The position numbers and the translations under genes were made by a program. Source: Candolleomyces eurysporus (Eukaryota > Basidiomycota > Agaricomycetes > Agaricales > Psathyrellaceae). Taken from it: DNA of 64,000 nt. The notes under the pieces are model-generated. The model did not search any database. It was not told where the DNA came from and was given only the letters and a program-made list of their open reading frames with translations. Positions 1 to 11,335 of this stretch are shown in pieces. The stretch spans positions 209,551-273,550 of the forward strand of contig JANBPK010000737.1 of NCBI GenBank assembly GCA_027579435.1, written 5' to 3'. Position 1 is the stretch's first letter. Each line of letters starts with the position of its first letter.

Positions 1-819
1 GATATCGACCCTGGCCCATTGCTGGATTTCTTCGACCGGATCGACACCAATACCAGCTGCACATTCCATCTGATGATTACTCATAACTGGGGTAACCTCT
101 CCGCATATCAAAGGCTCTCCCATGCCATCTCGGCCAGGGTGAAGAAATCGAAAGGCGGCAAGGAACTGAAAGCCACCGTGGACCTAAAAATCTCCTCAGA
201 AAAGGGCCCGTTGGCGCTCGAAATGCGCACCCGAGCACAAAGTGCGTCAGCCGAAAGCAAGCCAAATTTCCGACTATCCGTCCGATACCGCTACCCCTGC
301 CAAAATTTGACCCCACCTATTGCCTATATACTACTCGAATCCTCCCGCCATGCACTTCGAGAGGTCTTCAATGATCCGGATATAGCCAAAGTCAATATAT
401 CCTGGGAGCAGCACAACCTCGACACTGGCACCTTTTCCTTTGCCCGCCTCCTACATGGAAGAGAAGACGGTCTAATGATGAGAAGTGTTAACGAACTCGT
501 AGTCGAAAACCTCCACCGATTGTTCTTCAGAGAACTTCTCATTATGAACGATCCAATTCCACTTCCTTCCCTTGAGATCCTTCGTATCACGGGCAGCGGA
601 ACCGCCGACGTTCAGGAAGGTAAAGATCAGGAGGATGTGATTCGGGACTACATCAATTCAAGGCTGATGCTGCCCGGAATATCTGCTCTGGAGACTCTGG
701 ATATTCGTGGCCTCGACCCAGAGAGCACCCTCTACACCTCTCTCGTCGATGCTGCACAGTCCAAGAATCTACGTGCCAACCTTCTTACCGCGACTCGTGA
801 ATGGAGGATTGAAGACTGA
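1..819 (+). CDS. F-box/LRR-like protein, 3' part, cut by the left edge
   Basis: The frame is already open at base 1, so the start lies outside the window and the N-terminal F-box is not seen. The visible C-terminal 272 codons match the second half of the full-length neighbour at 1365-2945. Shared landmarks include an LDF-x2-R-x-DT segment near the left edge, an LEILRITG motif, and a DIRGLDPES-type motif near the end. F-box proteins of this family normally act as substrate-recognition subunits of SCF ubiquitin ligases; that role is inferred from the intact paralogue. The 3' flank (about 820-1150) also resembles the flanks after the F-box copies ending at 2945 and about 5560, so this is one unit of a local tandem duplication. 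Confidence 0.75.
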   Translation, partial: DIDPGPLLDFFDRIDTNTSCTFHLMITHNWGNLSAYQRLSHAISARVKKSKGGKELKATVDLKISSEKGPLALEMRTRAQSASAESKPNFRLSVRYRYPCQNLTPPIAYILLESSRHALREVFNDPDIAKVNISWEQHNLDTGTFSFARLLHGREDGLMMRSVNELVVENLHRLFFRELLIMNDPIPLPSLEILRITGSGTADVQEGKDQEDVIRDYINSRLMLPGISALETLDIRGLDPESTLYTSLVDAAQSKNLRANLLTATREWRIED

Positions 820-1364
820 ACTTGAAGGAGGTGGACGAGGTTGAGGTGGCAGGAGCGATAGCGATTCATTTCCCAGTAAAAAACTAGGTGAGTGGATGCA
901 GCTCCATACTACTTCAGTTCCTCACCAGAGCAAGGTTTTTCGCGTAGGAATTGAACTGAGAAGGATCAGGAATTCACGGCCGACAAGACCTGTGACTGGC
1001 GTTACATGTCTGGCAGAAATTACTGCATACATAATGATTGGACCGCACAAGTTGATAAAATAAAAAGACTCTAATATATACCGTGACAGTGCAGCCTTTA
1101 CGACTCAGATGCTCCTATGTTCGGTTTTCAGAAGTACTGTCCGCCTTCGCTCAGATATATCTTCTCAGTACTCAGGCACTGATTCAGCTGCAAAGTGATC
1201 TGATGGCAACAAGGCCAAACAAGGTCGATTCGCGATATCAGTGTCAATCGACGTCGATCTTCGACGTCGCATGTCGTCAACCGGAGCTTATTAGAGGTGA
1301 GAGTAGGTCCCTGTGTAGGCTACCTTGCTAACGCCGTTCTCGCAGAAGATAAGCTATTGCAAAC
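820..1364. other. Intergenic; duplicated F-box 3' flank and next promoter
   Basis: There is no convincing gene. Bases about 820-1150 resemble the F-box 3' flanks near 2946-3280 and 5540-5790. The resemblance ends where those copies enter the 3' exon of a convergent 7-pass membrane gene, so that gene is missing here. The rest is presumably promoter and 5' leader of the next F-box gene; a polypyrimidine-AG at about 1345 could be the acceptor of a 5' UTR intron. Confidence 0.5.
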
Positions 1365-2945
1365 ATGAACAATGCGATTCCGATATCCAAAATCCCCATC
1401 GAAATTATGACGGAAATCTTCCTCGTTCTTGAAGACGACCTGTTCAACTACGGGGAAAGCTATCCTCCCTCATGGGAAGACCTGAATCATGTTCTTCCTC
1501 CCCTGGAAGTAACCCAGGTCTGCTCCAACTGGAGGAGAATGCTTCTTGCTTTTCCACCTTTTTGGACGAAAATTATCCTCGGTGGCTTTTCAGAAGAGAG
1601 CTGGCTCGACGAACTCGTTCGTCGCTCACAAGGCTTACCACTTAGTATCAAAGCAATCACGAACACGGAAACCCGGGACTGCAATATCAACCATGTCATG
1701 AAGTACATTGCGCAAATACGGTTGTTGGAGCTGAATGCGGGGTTTCTTCCCATTTCGCTCTCCCTGATAAGCGGAAGCAACGGGAAGCCTATTCAAGCTC
1801 CTTTGTTAGAAGGAATCCGTCTTCTATCATTCGATTATGAGGAACCCCAACACGAAATGCCCGTGGAATACGACGAGGAAAGCTTGTGGCGAATCGAAGC
1901 CCCGAAGCTTAAACGATTTCACAGTCAACCATGTCTCCCTCCCCACTCGCTCCACAAATTCACAGACCTCAGGGAGCTAGAAGTCACAAATCAAGTATTA
2001 AATCAAGTTATTCTACCGAGCGAACTGTTCATCCAAGCGCTCTCGACGCTTCGTCATCTAGAAAGACTCGTTTGGATAGGCCATCCTATGAGGTCAAGCC
2101 GCACTTCCTCGCTTGAAGGACAGACATTCCACCTTCCTCATCTGAGAAGTGTCGTATTGAGCATCGACTCCGGTCCGCTGCTCGACTTCCTCCATCGGGT
2201 AGACACCAGTCCCAGTTGTACATTCGAACTGATGATCGATACCGAATGGGGCGACAGTTCCATACTGAAAACGCTTTCACGGGCTGTCTCGGATAGGGCG
2301 AAGAGATTGCGAGTCGACGGGTGCCACGGAACCATCGCAGATATTAGGTGCGACATCGAGGGCTACTTGGTATGCGAATTGCGCTCTCGACCTCAGGGCA
2401 CGACAGCCGAAAACGAGCCAGATTTTAGGCTGGCAATCGGCCCTCCGAATCCTCTCTGGATCGACCAACTTCCACGCACACACATGCCTATTCTGCTCAT
2501 TCAGTCCTCCCATGTACTCCAACACATCCTCAATGATCCCGACATAACCAAACTCAAAGTCGCACTGACGGACAACCTCAATTTTTGCCGGTCTTTCTTT
2601 AGCCTGCTCTTCCAGATCTCGGAAACTCGCTTCGTCATGAACAACGTAACCGAACTCACAGTCCATAACGTCCACCAATACTTTTTCTACGACCTTTTGA
2701 TTTCACGAACACCTCTATTTCCGGCCCTCGAAATCCTTCGTATCACGGGCACCGGAACTACGGACCTCGACACAGGAAAAGCTCAGAGCGAGTTGATCAG
2801 GCAACTCATCAGTTCAGGGCAGAAGCCACGTACCTTGGATACCGTGGATATCCGTGATCTCGACCCAAAGAGCGCCCTCTACGCTGCTCTCGTCAATGCT
2901 GCCAAGTTTGGTGTTCTCGGCGCCAACCTTCTTACCTCTAACTGA
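1365..2945 (+). CDS. F-box protein with LRR-like C-terminal region
   Basis: A single uninterrupted 526-codon frame. The N-terminus has the F-box pattern: ISKIPIEIMTEIF at residues 7-19, then LPPLEVTQVCSNWRRM and a PPFWTKI motif near residues 45-70. The remainder is the leucine-rich scaffold usual in mushroom F-box proteins, with repeated L-x2-LxxL spacing but no crisp repeats. The family's role is recruiting substrates to an SCF E3 ligase through Skp1; the substrate is unknown. It is the only complete F-box gene in the left third; the copy upstream is cut by the window edge and the one at 4.9-5.5 kb is broken. It lies tail to tail with the 7-pass membrane gene at 3249-4508. Confidence 0.85.
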   Translation: MNNAIPISKIPIEIMTEIFLVLEDDLFNYGESYPPSWEDLNHVLPPLEVTQVCSNWRRMLLAFPPFWTKIILGGFSEESWLDELVRRSQGLPLSIKAITNTETRDCNINHVMKYIAQIRLLELNAGFLPISLSLISGSNGKPIQAPLLEGIRLLSFDYEEPQHEMPVEYDEESLWRIEAPKLKRFHSQPCLPPHSLHKFTDLRELEVTNQVLNQVILPSELFIQALSTLRHLERLVWIGHPMRSSRTSSLEGQTFHLPHLRSVVLSIDSGPLLDFLHRVDTSPSCTFELMIDTEWGDSSILKTLSRAVSDRAKRLRVDGCHGTIADIRCDIEGYLVCELRSRPQGTTAENEPDFRLAIGPPNPLWIDQLPRTHMPILLIQSSHVLQHILNDPDITKLKVALTDNLNFCRSFFSLLFQISETRFVMNNVTELTVHNVHQYFFYDLLISRTPLFPALEILRITGTGTTDLDTGKAQSELIRQLISSGQKPRTLDTVDIRDLDPKSALYAALVNAAKFGVLGANLLTSN

Positions 2946-3248
2946 ATGGAGGGCTCGAGCTCGAGCTTGAAAGAGGTGGGCGAGGATATAGTTACAGGAG
3001 AAGGGATCGATGTTTCACCAAACCAGCGAATGAACAAAAATTTACACCGTTGGCACATCCTACAGTCGCCCGCCACAGCAGAACTCGTCACAGGGAAGGA
3101 TCAGGGTTTCACGAGCGAAAGAAGACTGATATTATCTCGTGACACGGTTTCATAAACTACATGCATGACGATGGACGATACTATTAGGTGATACAATAAT
3201 AAGACTATAAAATATTATGACAATACAGCCTTTATGCTTCANGGTCTC
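2946..3248. other. Short convergent intergenic region
   Basis: The gap between the F-box stop and the stop of the convergent membrane gene. It is similar to the corresponding gap near 5540-5738 and to 820-1150. No gene is seen. One N is present at 3242. Confidence 0.5.
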
Positions 3249-4508
3249 CTATGAATAGCCTCTTCGAGTACTGTCTGCCGGAATGGCACTTGTATTGGGT
3301 TCAATTTCACTGCTGTTTTCTGCAAACACAATCGGTTGTGAAAGGATGAGATCCGTAGGTGATGTCTCCGTCTCCAAATCTGTCACCCAAGATCGGCCGG
3401 TCATGACACGGAATATGATGAGTTGCGGTGAGAGTGCCTGTTATATAGAAGAGAAAAGATCTGGTCAATTATGGAACCATCGAGCTGGATTGAAGCTAGA
3501 AGCAAATGGGAAAGAATTACGCACGCAAAACGCAAACCAAGCCTCGTTCAAAGCGGCCGAGACATCGTTATAACCAATAGCCTTGACCACTGCAGCTACA
3601 ATACCCAGCACACTGAACGGCAAAGCAGACTCAACGAGGATGGCGACTATGTCGGTATAAAGTCGGAGTCTGTGCTCGTTGAGAACTCCGGCCAGGCACC
3701 TTTTTGCTTCGATGAGATTGTAAGATATCAGTGCGGTGATCAGGAGGTTGACGGCGACAGAAAGTAAGAACCAAGCCGTGCCCCATATTGTGTTGCCAGC
3801 CATTCCACCGAGTCTGGAGAACGCGCTTACTGAGGCTTGTGAGATCAGGTAGAGAAAGGATGTGACTGTCAGAGAATTGTGGCACGAATAATCAGTCTAG
3901 CAATTTTGCTACCGGGAATTCGATTAAGCTACTTACTGATAGAAGCAAAGTAAATCAGGGCCGCCGGTAGAGTAGTAACCCATGGATATGCTCTGCAAAA
4001 CACATAGCACCGGTATAGCTATCGCCCCACATTAGCCTAGCCCACACGGAAGGTGCAGAAGGACCTACATACCAGAATTCCATTTCCTAGAATGCTCATA
4101 ATGACCTGCGCACCGGTGCTCGTCGCCGCTAGTCTCTGCATTCTGGGTTGCCGCACAACGGAAGTGATCCTTCTACCTCTTTCAGAGATCAACACTTCCG
4201 AGAAGATTACCAAGTCGAGGGCCGCGTGAATCACGTAGAGTGCTGTGATGAGGAAGGTCGCCAGAACGAAGGGTACCCGCGCCTTCCTCCTCTCAATCGG
4301 CGTTATGTTAAACGCCATGAGAGTAAATTGGCAAAGACAAAGCTGCACGCCTGGTTCTGAAGCATGAGCTGCCCTTCACCCATGGACAAATTTTAACGGA
4401 CGCACCTATCACAATAAAGGCAATATGAGTATTGGCGAACATAGAATTGAGAATGCCAGAAAACAGTCGCAAGTGGCGACTCGGTAAAGACTCCTCGGAC
4501 GAGGTCAT
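3249..4508 (-). CDS. 7-pass membrane protein, array copy A
   Basis: A five-exon model on the minus strand, built from conserved junctions. The first exon starts at the ATG at 4508 and ends in FANTHIAFIVI. The next holds VQLCLC and ends GNGIL. A short exon begins LYRCYV. A long exon has YTDIVAILVESALPF and ends AWFAFC (3525). The last exon starts ALSPQLIIFRVMTGR and stops at 3249. Hydrophobic segments fit about seven membrane passes. The architecture is common in Agaricomycetes; its function is unknown and I assign no named domain. An in-frame upstream ATG at 4526 is possible. No disabling change was found. It is closest to copy B. Confidence 0.75.
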
Positions 4509-4879
4509 TCCGACAAACGAAAGCACTGAGCAAAAATGTAGTCGTACAAGGCTTCAGACTGAGTTTCTTGATTTTATATCGGAAAGAAGGGAGGCGAGCA
4601 GCAACCGACCCACTGGTGTCTGCCTTCGGAGTAGAGCTCGTTTCAGTCATAGACTGGAGATATCATCGTCGTTCGGACATTTTTTTCACTCCTTATGGGT
4701 AGAAGAGCATGCTCTGCAACTGACAGCATCAATGCAACACGGAGGGACATTGCCCAAACGAAAGGAAGAACGCGGCATGCATGGGGACATTTACGAGCGG
4801 GACCAGGCTTACATAGGAAGAAGTTTGAGTTGAGCGAAAAGCACACTCATCAGAGACCAAACAACTTCGATTGGTCATC

Positions 4880-5560
4880 GGTCGGCGGCTCCGGATACCA
4901 CGCAGGAACCTCTCCCCCTGGGTCATGCTCTCCCCCTTCTGGAAGTAACGTAGGTCTGCTCCAACCCGAGGAGAACGCTTCTGATTCTTTCACCTTTTTG
5001 GTCGAAATAATTGTAGGTGGATTGTCAGAAGAGAGTTGGCTCAACGAATTCGTTATGATCAAAGCAATCCCAAACACGGAAACCTGGGACTACGATATCG
5101 ACTATGTTAGGAAGTACGTCGCACAAATACGATCCTTTACCGTCCTCAATGAAGTGAATATGCCTAAACTGAAGATTATCTCGATGAAGAATTCTGATTG
5201 CTGCCACTTTTTCTCTTAGGGAAAACCTAACCGACCACAACGTTCGCCGTCTCTTCTTTCTCCATATCAAGAGCACATGAAATATATGCATGTGAATGTC
5301 TCATTCAACATTCTCAAAGAGACGAACTCGTTTAGTCTGACTACCTGACTATGGGAGATCACAGGAACTAGGGATCTCAACGTAGCCAAAACTCAGAGCG
5401 AGACGATCAGAAAACTCGTCAGTTCAAGGCAGGAGTCACGTACTTTCCGGGAGACTGTGGATATCCGTGGCCTCGATCCAGAAAGCACTCCCCACCCCCA
5501 CGCCTCTTCTAGGTGCCCTCTACTCGTGAATGGAGGGCTTGAGGTCGAGCTTGAAAGAGG
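4880..5560 (+). pseudogene. Decayed F-box gene copy
   Basis: Fragments of the F-box protein are readable but scattered over two frames. One matches the region after the F-box helix (GGLSEESWLNEFV, KAIPNTETWDYDIDYVRKY). A later piece carries DIRGLDPES. The start and the F-box core are missing, an in-frame stop lies at about 5219, and most of the middle is deleted. The piece lies just upstream of membrane copy A, head to head with it, and just before the 3' flank of copy B, which is what a duplicated F-box/membrane-gene cassette would leave. Confidence 0.75.
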
Positions 5561-5738
5561 TGAGCGAGGATGTAGTGGCAGGAGAAGGGATCGATCTTCT
5601 GCAGAAGTAAATAATCGCGAGAGAAAAGACTGGTATTATCTAGTGACACTATTTTACTAAAATACATGCATAACGATTAGACAATCCTGGCGTATACGAT
5701 AACAAGACAGATATATTATGAAACACAGCCTTTACGGT

Positions 5739-7006
5739 TCAGGGTTTCCTATGTTCAGCTTCCAGAGCACTGTCTGCCGGAATTGCACTTATTTTGGGTT
5801 GGACTTCAATACTATCTTTTGCAAACGCGATCGGTTGTGAGAGGACGTTCGTCGGTGACGTCTCCAAATCTGTCACCCATGCCCGGCCGGTCATGACACG
5901 GAATATGATGAGTTGCGGTGACAGTGCCTGTTGGAAAGAGGAGAAAAGATCTGGTCAATTATGGAACCACCAAGTAGAATTGAAGCCGGAAGAAAAATGG
6001 AGAAAATCACGCACGCAGAAAGCAAACCAAGCCTCGTTCAAAGCGTCCGAGCCGTCGTACCCAATAGCCTTGGCCACCCCAGCCACAATGCCCTGGACAC
6101 TAAAGGGCAAAGCAGATTCGACAAGGATGGCGACTATGTCCGTATATACTCGAACTCTGTGCTCGCCGAGAGCACTGGCCAAGCGTCTTTGTGTTTTGAT
6201 AAGATTGTAAGATATCGACGCGGTGATCAGGAGATTAACAGCGACGGAAAGGAAGAACCAAGCCGTGCCCCATATTGTGTTACCGGCTATTCCACCAAGT
6301 CTGGAGAATCCGCTGAGGGATGCTTGTGAGATGAGGTAGAGAACAGATGTGACTATAAGCAAGTTGTGCCACAAGTAATCAGTCTCACAATCTTTGCCAC
6401 TGGGAGCTGAATGACGCTCGACCAAGCTACTCACCGATAGAAGCAACGTAAATCAAGGCCGCCGGCAGAGTAGCAGTCCATGGATGATATGCTCTGCAGA
6501 TCACGTAGCACCGGTATAGCTATAGCCTTTCATTAACCTGGCCGACACAGAGCTGGAGATTGCAGAAGAGTATACATACCAGAATTCCATTTCCAAGAAT
6601 ACTCATAACGACCTGCGTACCTGTGCTCGCCGCCACCAGTCTCCGCACTCTGGGTCGCCTCAAGATGAAAACGATATCTCTACCCCTCTGAGAAATCAGC
6701 ATTTCCGAAAAGTTCACCGAGTCGACGGCCGCGTGAATGATGTAAAGTGCTGTGATGAGGAAGGTCCCCAGAACGAAGGGTATCCGTGCCTTCTTGCTTT
6801 CAATGGGCGTTCTGTTGTATGCCATGAGAGTAAATCGACAAAGGCAAAGCTGTGCGCCTGGTTCTGAAGCATGAGTGATTCCTCCTCCATGGACAAATTT
6901 TAACAGACACACCTATCGCAATAAAGGCGATATGAGTATTGGCGAACATAGAATTGAGAATGACAGAATACTGTCGCAAAGAGCGACTCGGTATGGGCTC
7001 AGTCAT
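5739..7006 (-). CDS. 7-pass membrane protein, array copy B
   Basis: It has the same five-exon plan as copy A. Exon 1 runs from the ATG at 7006 to FANTHIAFIAI. Later exons contain AQLCLC and GNGIL, then LYRCYV, then YTDIVAILVESALPF. The last exon (5739-5927) begins ALSPQLIIFRVMTGRAW and ends at a TGA at 5739-5741. Splice borders are conserved with A, for example a GTGCGT donor after AFC. Protein similarity to A extends across the whole gene, including the short tail with SAIPADS, so these two are the most recent pair of the array. It is predicted to be a plasma or internal membrane protein of unknown function. No broken reading frame was found. Confidence 0.75.
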
Positions 7007-7625
7007 TCTGGCAGACCAAAGCGCCGAGCAAGCATGTAACTTTGCAAGGCCTCAGACTGAATGCCTGGAGGTGTATATTGGAAGGAAAGGGAGGCGACCA
7101 GGAACCGGTACACTCGTGTCTGCCTGCGGAGCACTGCTCTTTTCAGTCATAGACTGGAGATGTCATCGTCATTCGGATATTTTTTCACTCCGTATGGGTA
7201 GGAGAGCATGCTTTTGCCCCGAAAGTATTAATATAACACGGGAGTAGCCCGGCATTGCCCAAATGAAGGGAAAGACCACAGCATGTAGACATTGGCGAGC
7301 GGAACCAGGTAGAAGTCAAAGAGAAAGTCCAATGTGGACAGGCCAAACAACTTTGGTTGGTCATTGGTTGCCGGTGGTACTCCGGCCCGTACTACACTCT
7401 CGTCCTGTGTCACTACATACTCCCAGTCCATGCACAGTCCATGAATAAAATGCTGTAATAAAGAACTGATGATCCTGTAAATATGGTACTTGATTTCTCG
7501 CGAAGTCAACTCTGACCGAGGAATCATCAAAGACGCCAATTTCGAAGCTCTTTTGGAGGAGTGGCCTTTCAAGCGACCTTCCCTTAAAATCGATGCTTGA
7601 TCGGTGTCGTTGTTGGAAGCGGGCA
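7007..7625. other. Intergenic between membrane copies B and C
   Basis: No supported gene. On the minus strand a segment (about 7228-7420) encodes TNDQPKLFGL and similar text that recurs at about 4850-4930 upstream of copy A. It is therefore duplicated 5' flank, and perhaps a non-conserved leader exon. Confidence 0.4.
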
Positions 7626-8837
7626 TTATGGGTCATGGAGTTCGGTGGAAGATGAGGTTGAACCAGGCTTGGCACCGTTATCTTTCGCAAACGCGATCGG
7701 TTGCGAAAGGGCAAAGTCCGAGGGCGAGGTCTCCAAACCATTTGACCAGGCACGACCAGTCATAACGCGGAATATAATGAGTTGAGGTGAAAGTGCCTAC
7801 AAGTTTGGGAGCAAGAAGAGATTATACAAGTCAGTCGCTTCTTTGACAAGCAAAGTACCAAATGATACTCACACAGAACGCAAACCAGGCCTCGATCAAC
7901 GCGCTCGATAAATCCATGCTAACAGATCCAACAGCATTCAACACCCCAGCGACAATCCCGAACACAGTGAACGGAAAAGCGGACTCAATCAGTATGGCCA
8001 CGATATCCGTGTAGACTCTAGTCCTGTGCGCATTGAGAACACTGCCCAGTCGCTTTTGCTCTCGTATTATCTTGAACGATATAAGGGCGGTGACCATAAT
8101 GTTCACAGCAACGGAAAGGAGGAACCAGAGTGTACCCCATACAGTGGTGCCTATCGCTCCGCCCACGCTGGTGCTTACTCGTGGAGATGCATCAGCCATC
8201 AGGTAAAGAACGGACATAGCTAGGGGAGTACTTGGTCAGCTCACCAAATCTGTTCTTTGCATTGAGACTCGCACACCTATAGAGACGAGATAGATGGCGG
8301 TAGGCAGAATAGGGACCCAACGATACCCCTGCCAGATCACGTAGCACCTGTAGATCTAAAATCCGGTCAAACGAAGGTATTCAGCCCATTGCAAGTACGG
8401 AAACGCACCAAAATCCCATTGCCAATAATGTCCAGTGCAACACCAGTAGCTGAGCCGGTAGTCATACGCTTCAACGTCTCACTTTGAAGGAGATACACAA
8501 AATTGCTTCTTTCTCTCCATGGTCCAATCAGCAATTCTGACAACGTTATGGACCCGAGCGCTGCATGGAGGATATACAGCGCTGTAATGAGAACGGTCAG
8601 CGCCAGGAAGGGGAGCTTGTTTTTCCTCATCTCCTTGGGCGTTCTGGTGAGCGCCAGAACGCTCAAGTGGCAGAGACAAAGTTGCGTGCCTGTAAACTGG
8701 AGGTCAGCGATCCGTGCGCGGCGACATCGGTAGAAAGACTTGCCGATGAGGATGAAACCGATGTGAGTCACGGTGTAATACCCAATGAGCATTCCGGCAT
8801 TCATTCTCGAAGAGAGCGGCAAAGATGGTGATACCAT
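7626..8837 (-). CDS. 7-pass membrane protein, array copy C (GC-AG intron)
   Basis: Start at the ATG at 8837, giving an N-terminus that reads into THIGFILI. The exon order matches A and B: TQLCLC to GNGIL, then LYRCYVIW, then YTDIVAILIESAFPF, then ALSPQLIIFRVMTGRAW. The stop TAA is at 7626-7628. The first intron (8690-8743, 54 nt) has a GC donor (GCAAGT) instead of GT; splicing there restores I-G-T-Q-L-C-L-C in frame. Other donors are standard, for example GTGAGT after FC. It is more diverged from A and B than they are from each other. Function is unknown. Confidence 0.72.
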
Positions 8838-9472
8838 CCTTGAATGAAGACGAGACAGTAGTGGTTCACTAAGTTGAAGAGAGGGAAGGCCAGCACGCGG
8901 TATGTTTGCTGGCCTTCAATATATATGCTCCCCGGTCGGTTGATAGTACAGCATTTTCATTCGGATTTATTGGCGATCCCGGTCGACAGTACGGCTGGCG
9001 CTGTAGAGGAATTTGCAGAGCACTCCATTTGGGTAGATGTCCGAGAGCAAGTGGCATTACGTGGTCGTCGGTGAAGGGATGCAGGGTCGAACTGTCGAAC
9101 TGCCGACAGAACTTGGACAGAGCATGTGGCAATCGATCAATCACTGTCAATCACTCCGTCGCAGACTGAGACTGACGATTCCTGAACGCATTCATCGAGA
9201 CTCCGTTCCAGAGTGAGTCTTTTTCTAACTTTCCACTGTGTCCTTGAAATGTGTCTCTAGATACTCAGCGCTACTAAGTCTACTCCTAATTCTTATCACA
9301 TACTATACAACATTGTCTATGATTACGGGTATCGGGAAGCTCCGTCTAATTAAACACACCTTCCATGGGGATAATAGCAGACTGCCTGTGGCGATATCTA
9401 CATAGAGTAGAATATGGCATACAACCTGTACTCAGGGGGTCGTCCGATTCGAGGATGCGAGGAAGGGCGCCG
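8838..9472. other. Intergenic between membrane copies C and D
   Basis: Over 600 bases with only short unsupported reading frames on both strands. It presumably holds the promoter of copy C and the 3' end of copy D. No repeat or RNA gene was recognised. Confidence 0.4.
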
Positions 9473-10678
9473 TCAATCATCCTCTTCTCCCATAGCTGTG
9501 CCCTGTCCATCGGTTCGGCTTGCAAAAGCTATGGGACGCGACAAGGCGACATCATTAGGCGATGTGTCCAGATCCCTCACCCACGCTCGGCCAGTCATAA
9601 CACGAAATATGATAAGATGCGGTGCAAGTGCCTGATCATGAAAGGTTGAAGAGGGAGTCAGCTTTACACAGCGGACGAGGAAATAGAAAGCGCAGAATAC
9701 GCACGCAAAACGCAAACCAAGCCTCGTCAAAGGCACTCGATACTTGATAACCCAGTGCATTGATAACCCCAGCCACAACACCCAGCACGGTAAACGGCAA
9801 AGCTGATTCGACGAGGATTGCAACGACGCTTGTGTAAACTTGAACAGTTTCGTCGTTCAGAACTCCACGCAGGCGTCCTTGAGCTCGTAGAAGTTTGAAG
9901 CAGATGAGGGAGGTGACGAGGGCGTTGACAGCGACGGAGAGTATGAACCAGGCTGTCCCCCATGCCTTGGCTGCTGGTGTACCACCGAGCGAGGCGAGTG
10001 CTCGTAGTGATACTCCCGAGATGAGGTAGAGGATGGACATAGCTAGAGAGGTGTTAATACGGTTCTGAGATCAGTGTCGCTACGAACAACGGTGGAATGA
10101 CCACGCACCAATCGAGGTAAGGTAGATTAAGACAGGTACAATGAGAACCCACAGATATGCATGCCAAATCACGTAGCATCGATAGAGCTATTAATTTTCA
10201 ACACTCCAGCGCGCGTGAAAAAAATGAATAGAGCATACCAGAATGCCATTCCCGATGATACTTGTCACGACCTCAGCCGCCGTGCTGATAGTTATGCGTT
10301 TAGCTGTCTGGGGTCTATTGAGATACAGCTCAATCCGCCTCTGCCGTTGCGAGATCATCATCCCTGAGTAGCTTATCGAGTCCGCCACCGCGTGAAGGAT
10401 GTACAAAGAGGTCAAGACGAATGCTAAAGCCATGAAGGGTATTCTCTCCCTCTTTCTTTCGATGGGCGTCCTTTGGAACGCGAGGAAGGTAACGTAGCAT
10501 AGGCAAAGCTGAACGCCTGAAACGAGATGGTCAGAACCGCCAGCCTGTATGCATATCACTGACAGTCCAGTCTCGACTCACCTATCGCAACGAAACCGAG
10601 ATGGGTGTTGGCGTACATCGCTTTAATGAAAACATTATACTCTCCCAGAGAGAAAGGTAAAGCTGAGGCTTGCGACAT
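9473..10678 (-). CDS. 7-pass membrane protein, array copy D
   Basis: The cleanest start of the array: the ATG at 10678 opens MSQASALPFSLGEY and leads to ANTHLGFVAI before a GTGAGT donor. Following exons carry VQLCLC and GNGIL, then LYRCYVIW (from about 10188), then a long exon (about 9700-10040) with YTSVVAILVESALPF. The final exon begins ALAPHLIIFRVMTGRAW and ends in an acidic GEEDD tail. It is predicted to be multi-pass with about seven hydrophobic helices and a short cytoplasmic tail. Its divergence from A and B suggests an older duplicate or the founder. No disabling mutation was seen; function is unknown. Confidence 0.75.
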
Positions 10679-11335
10679 AAGGGCAGGCGAGGTAACCTGG
10701 CAAGGCGTTTTCAGAGAGGTTCCATGGCGGAGGCAAAGTGGGTCCGCTACCAGGCTGTGGGCCGTGCGGACATAGTGAGAATTAGAATTGGTGAAGGGCT
10801 ATGTTATTGACTTTGCGGAATTTCTCCCTCCCCGTCGATAAAGATAGCACCTGAACGTACGGAAACCATTGTCGCGCTGGTCATTGATAAAAGCGTCCAT
10901 GAGGGATCCGGAGCGGAGCCGGAGATAGCGGTGATCGAGCAACACGTGGATGGCAGAGACGGCCTGATTGCCAAGCAATGCACGATTGATGATCATTCAT
11001 CATAATGATGATGATCAGCGCCCAAAACCTCGTATGTTTTCAAGTTCAAGTTCCCCAGGAATTTACGGCCAGCTCAAGGAGATGGATACCGTCAAAATTT
11101 TCGGGGCTCAAAGAAAAGAATCTTTGAATTTTTAGTCGAGAACCCGGCTTCGACGTTTCTATGTGACAAGGGGACCGGCTGGCCCGCGTGGGCGCCAGTT
11201 GAACGTGCATCAAATTCAGGGCTAGCGCCCTACTCACGAAAACAAAACGGGGTTGGCCGTGTCAACCCAGCTGATCACTACCCGGGCGCTGGGTTTCTCT
11301 GTCTCCCTGACCATCATCCACACGAAGGTGCCCCA
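10679..11335. other. Divergent intergenic region
   Basis: A head-to-head spacer between membrane copy D (-) and the ectodomain gene (+), so it should hold both promoters. A short run of GATGATCA-type repeats lies near 10990-11020. No gene is supported. Confidence 0.4.

Noticed and set aside
5457..5660. Short + strand frame with a DIRGLDPES motif
   Set aside because: It is the tail of the decayed F-box copy, not an independent gene.
7228..7626. Minus-strand 132-codon reading frame between membrane copies B and C
   Set aside because: Only a short part (TNDQPKLFGL) recurs upstream of copy A, where it is interrupted by stops; it looks like duplicated 5' flank rather than a gene.
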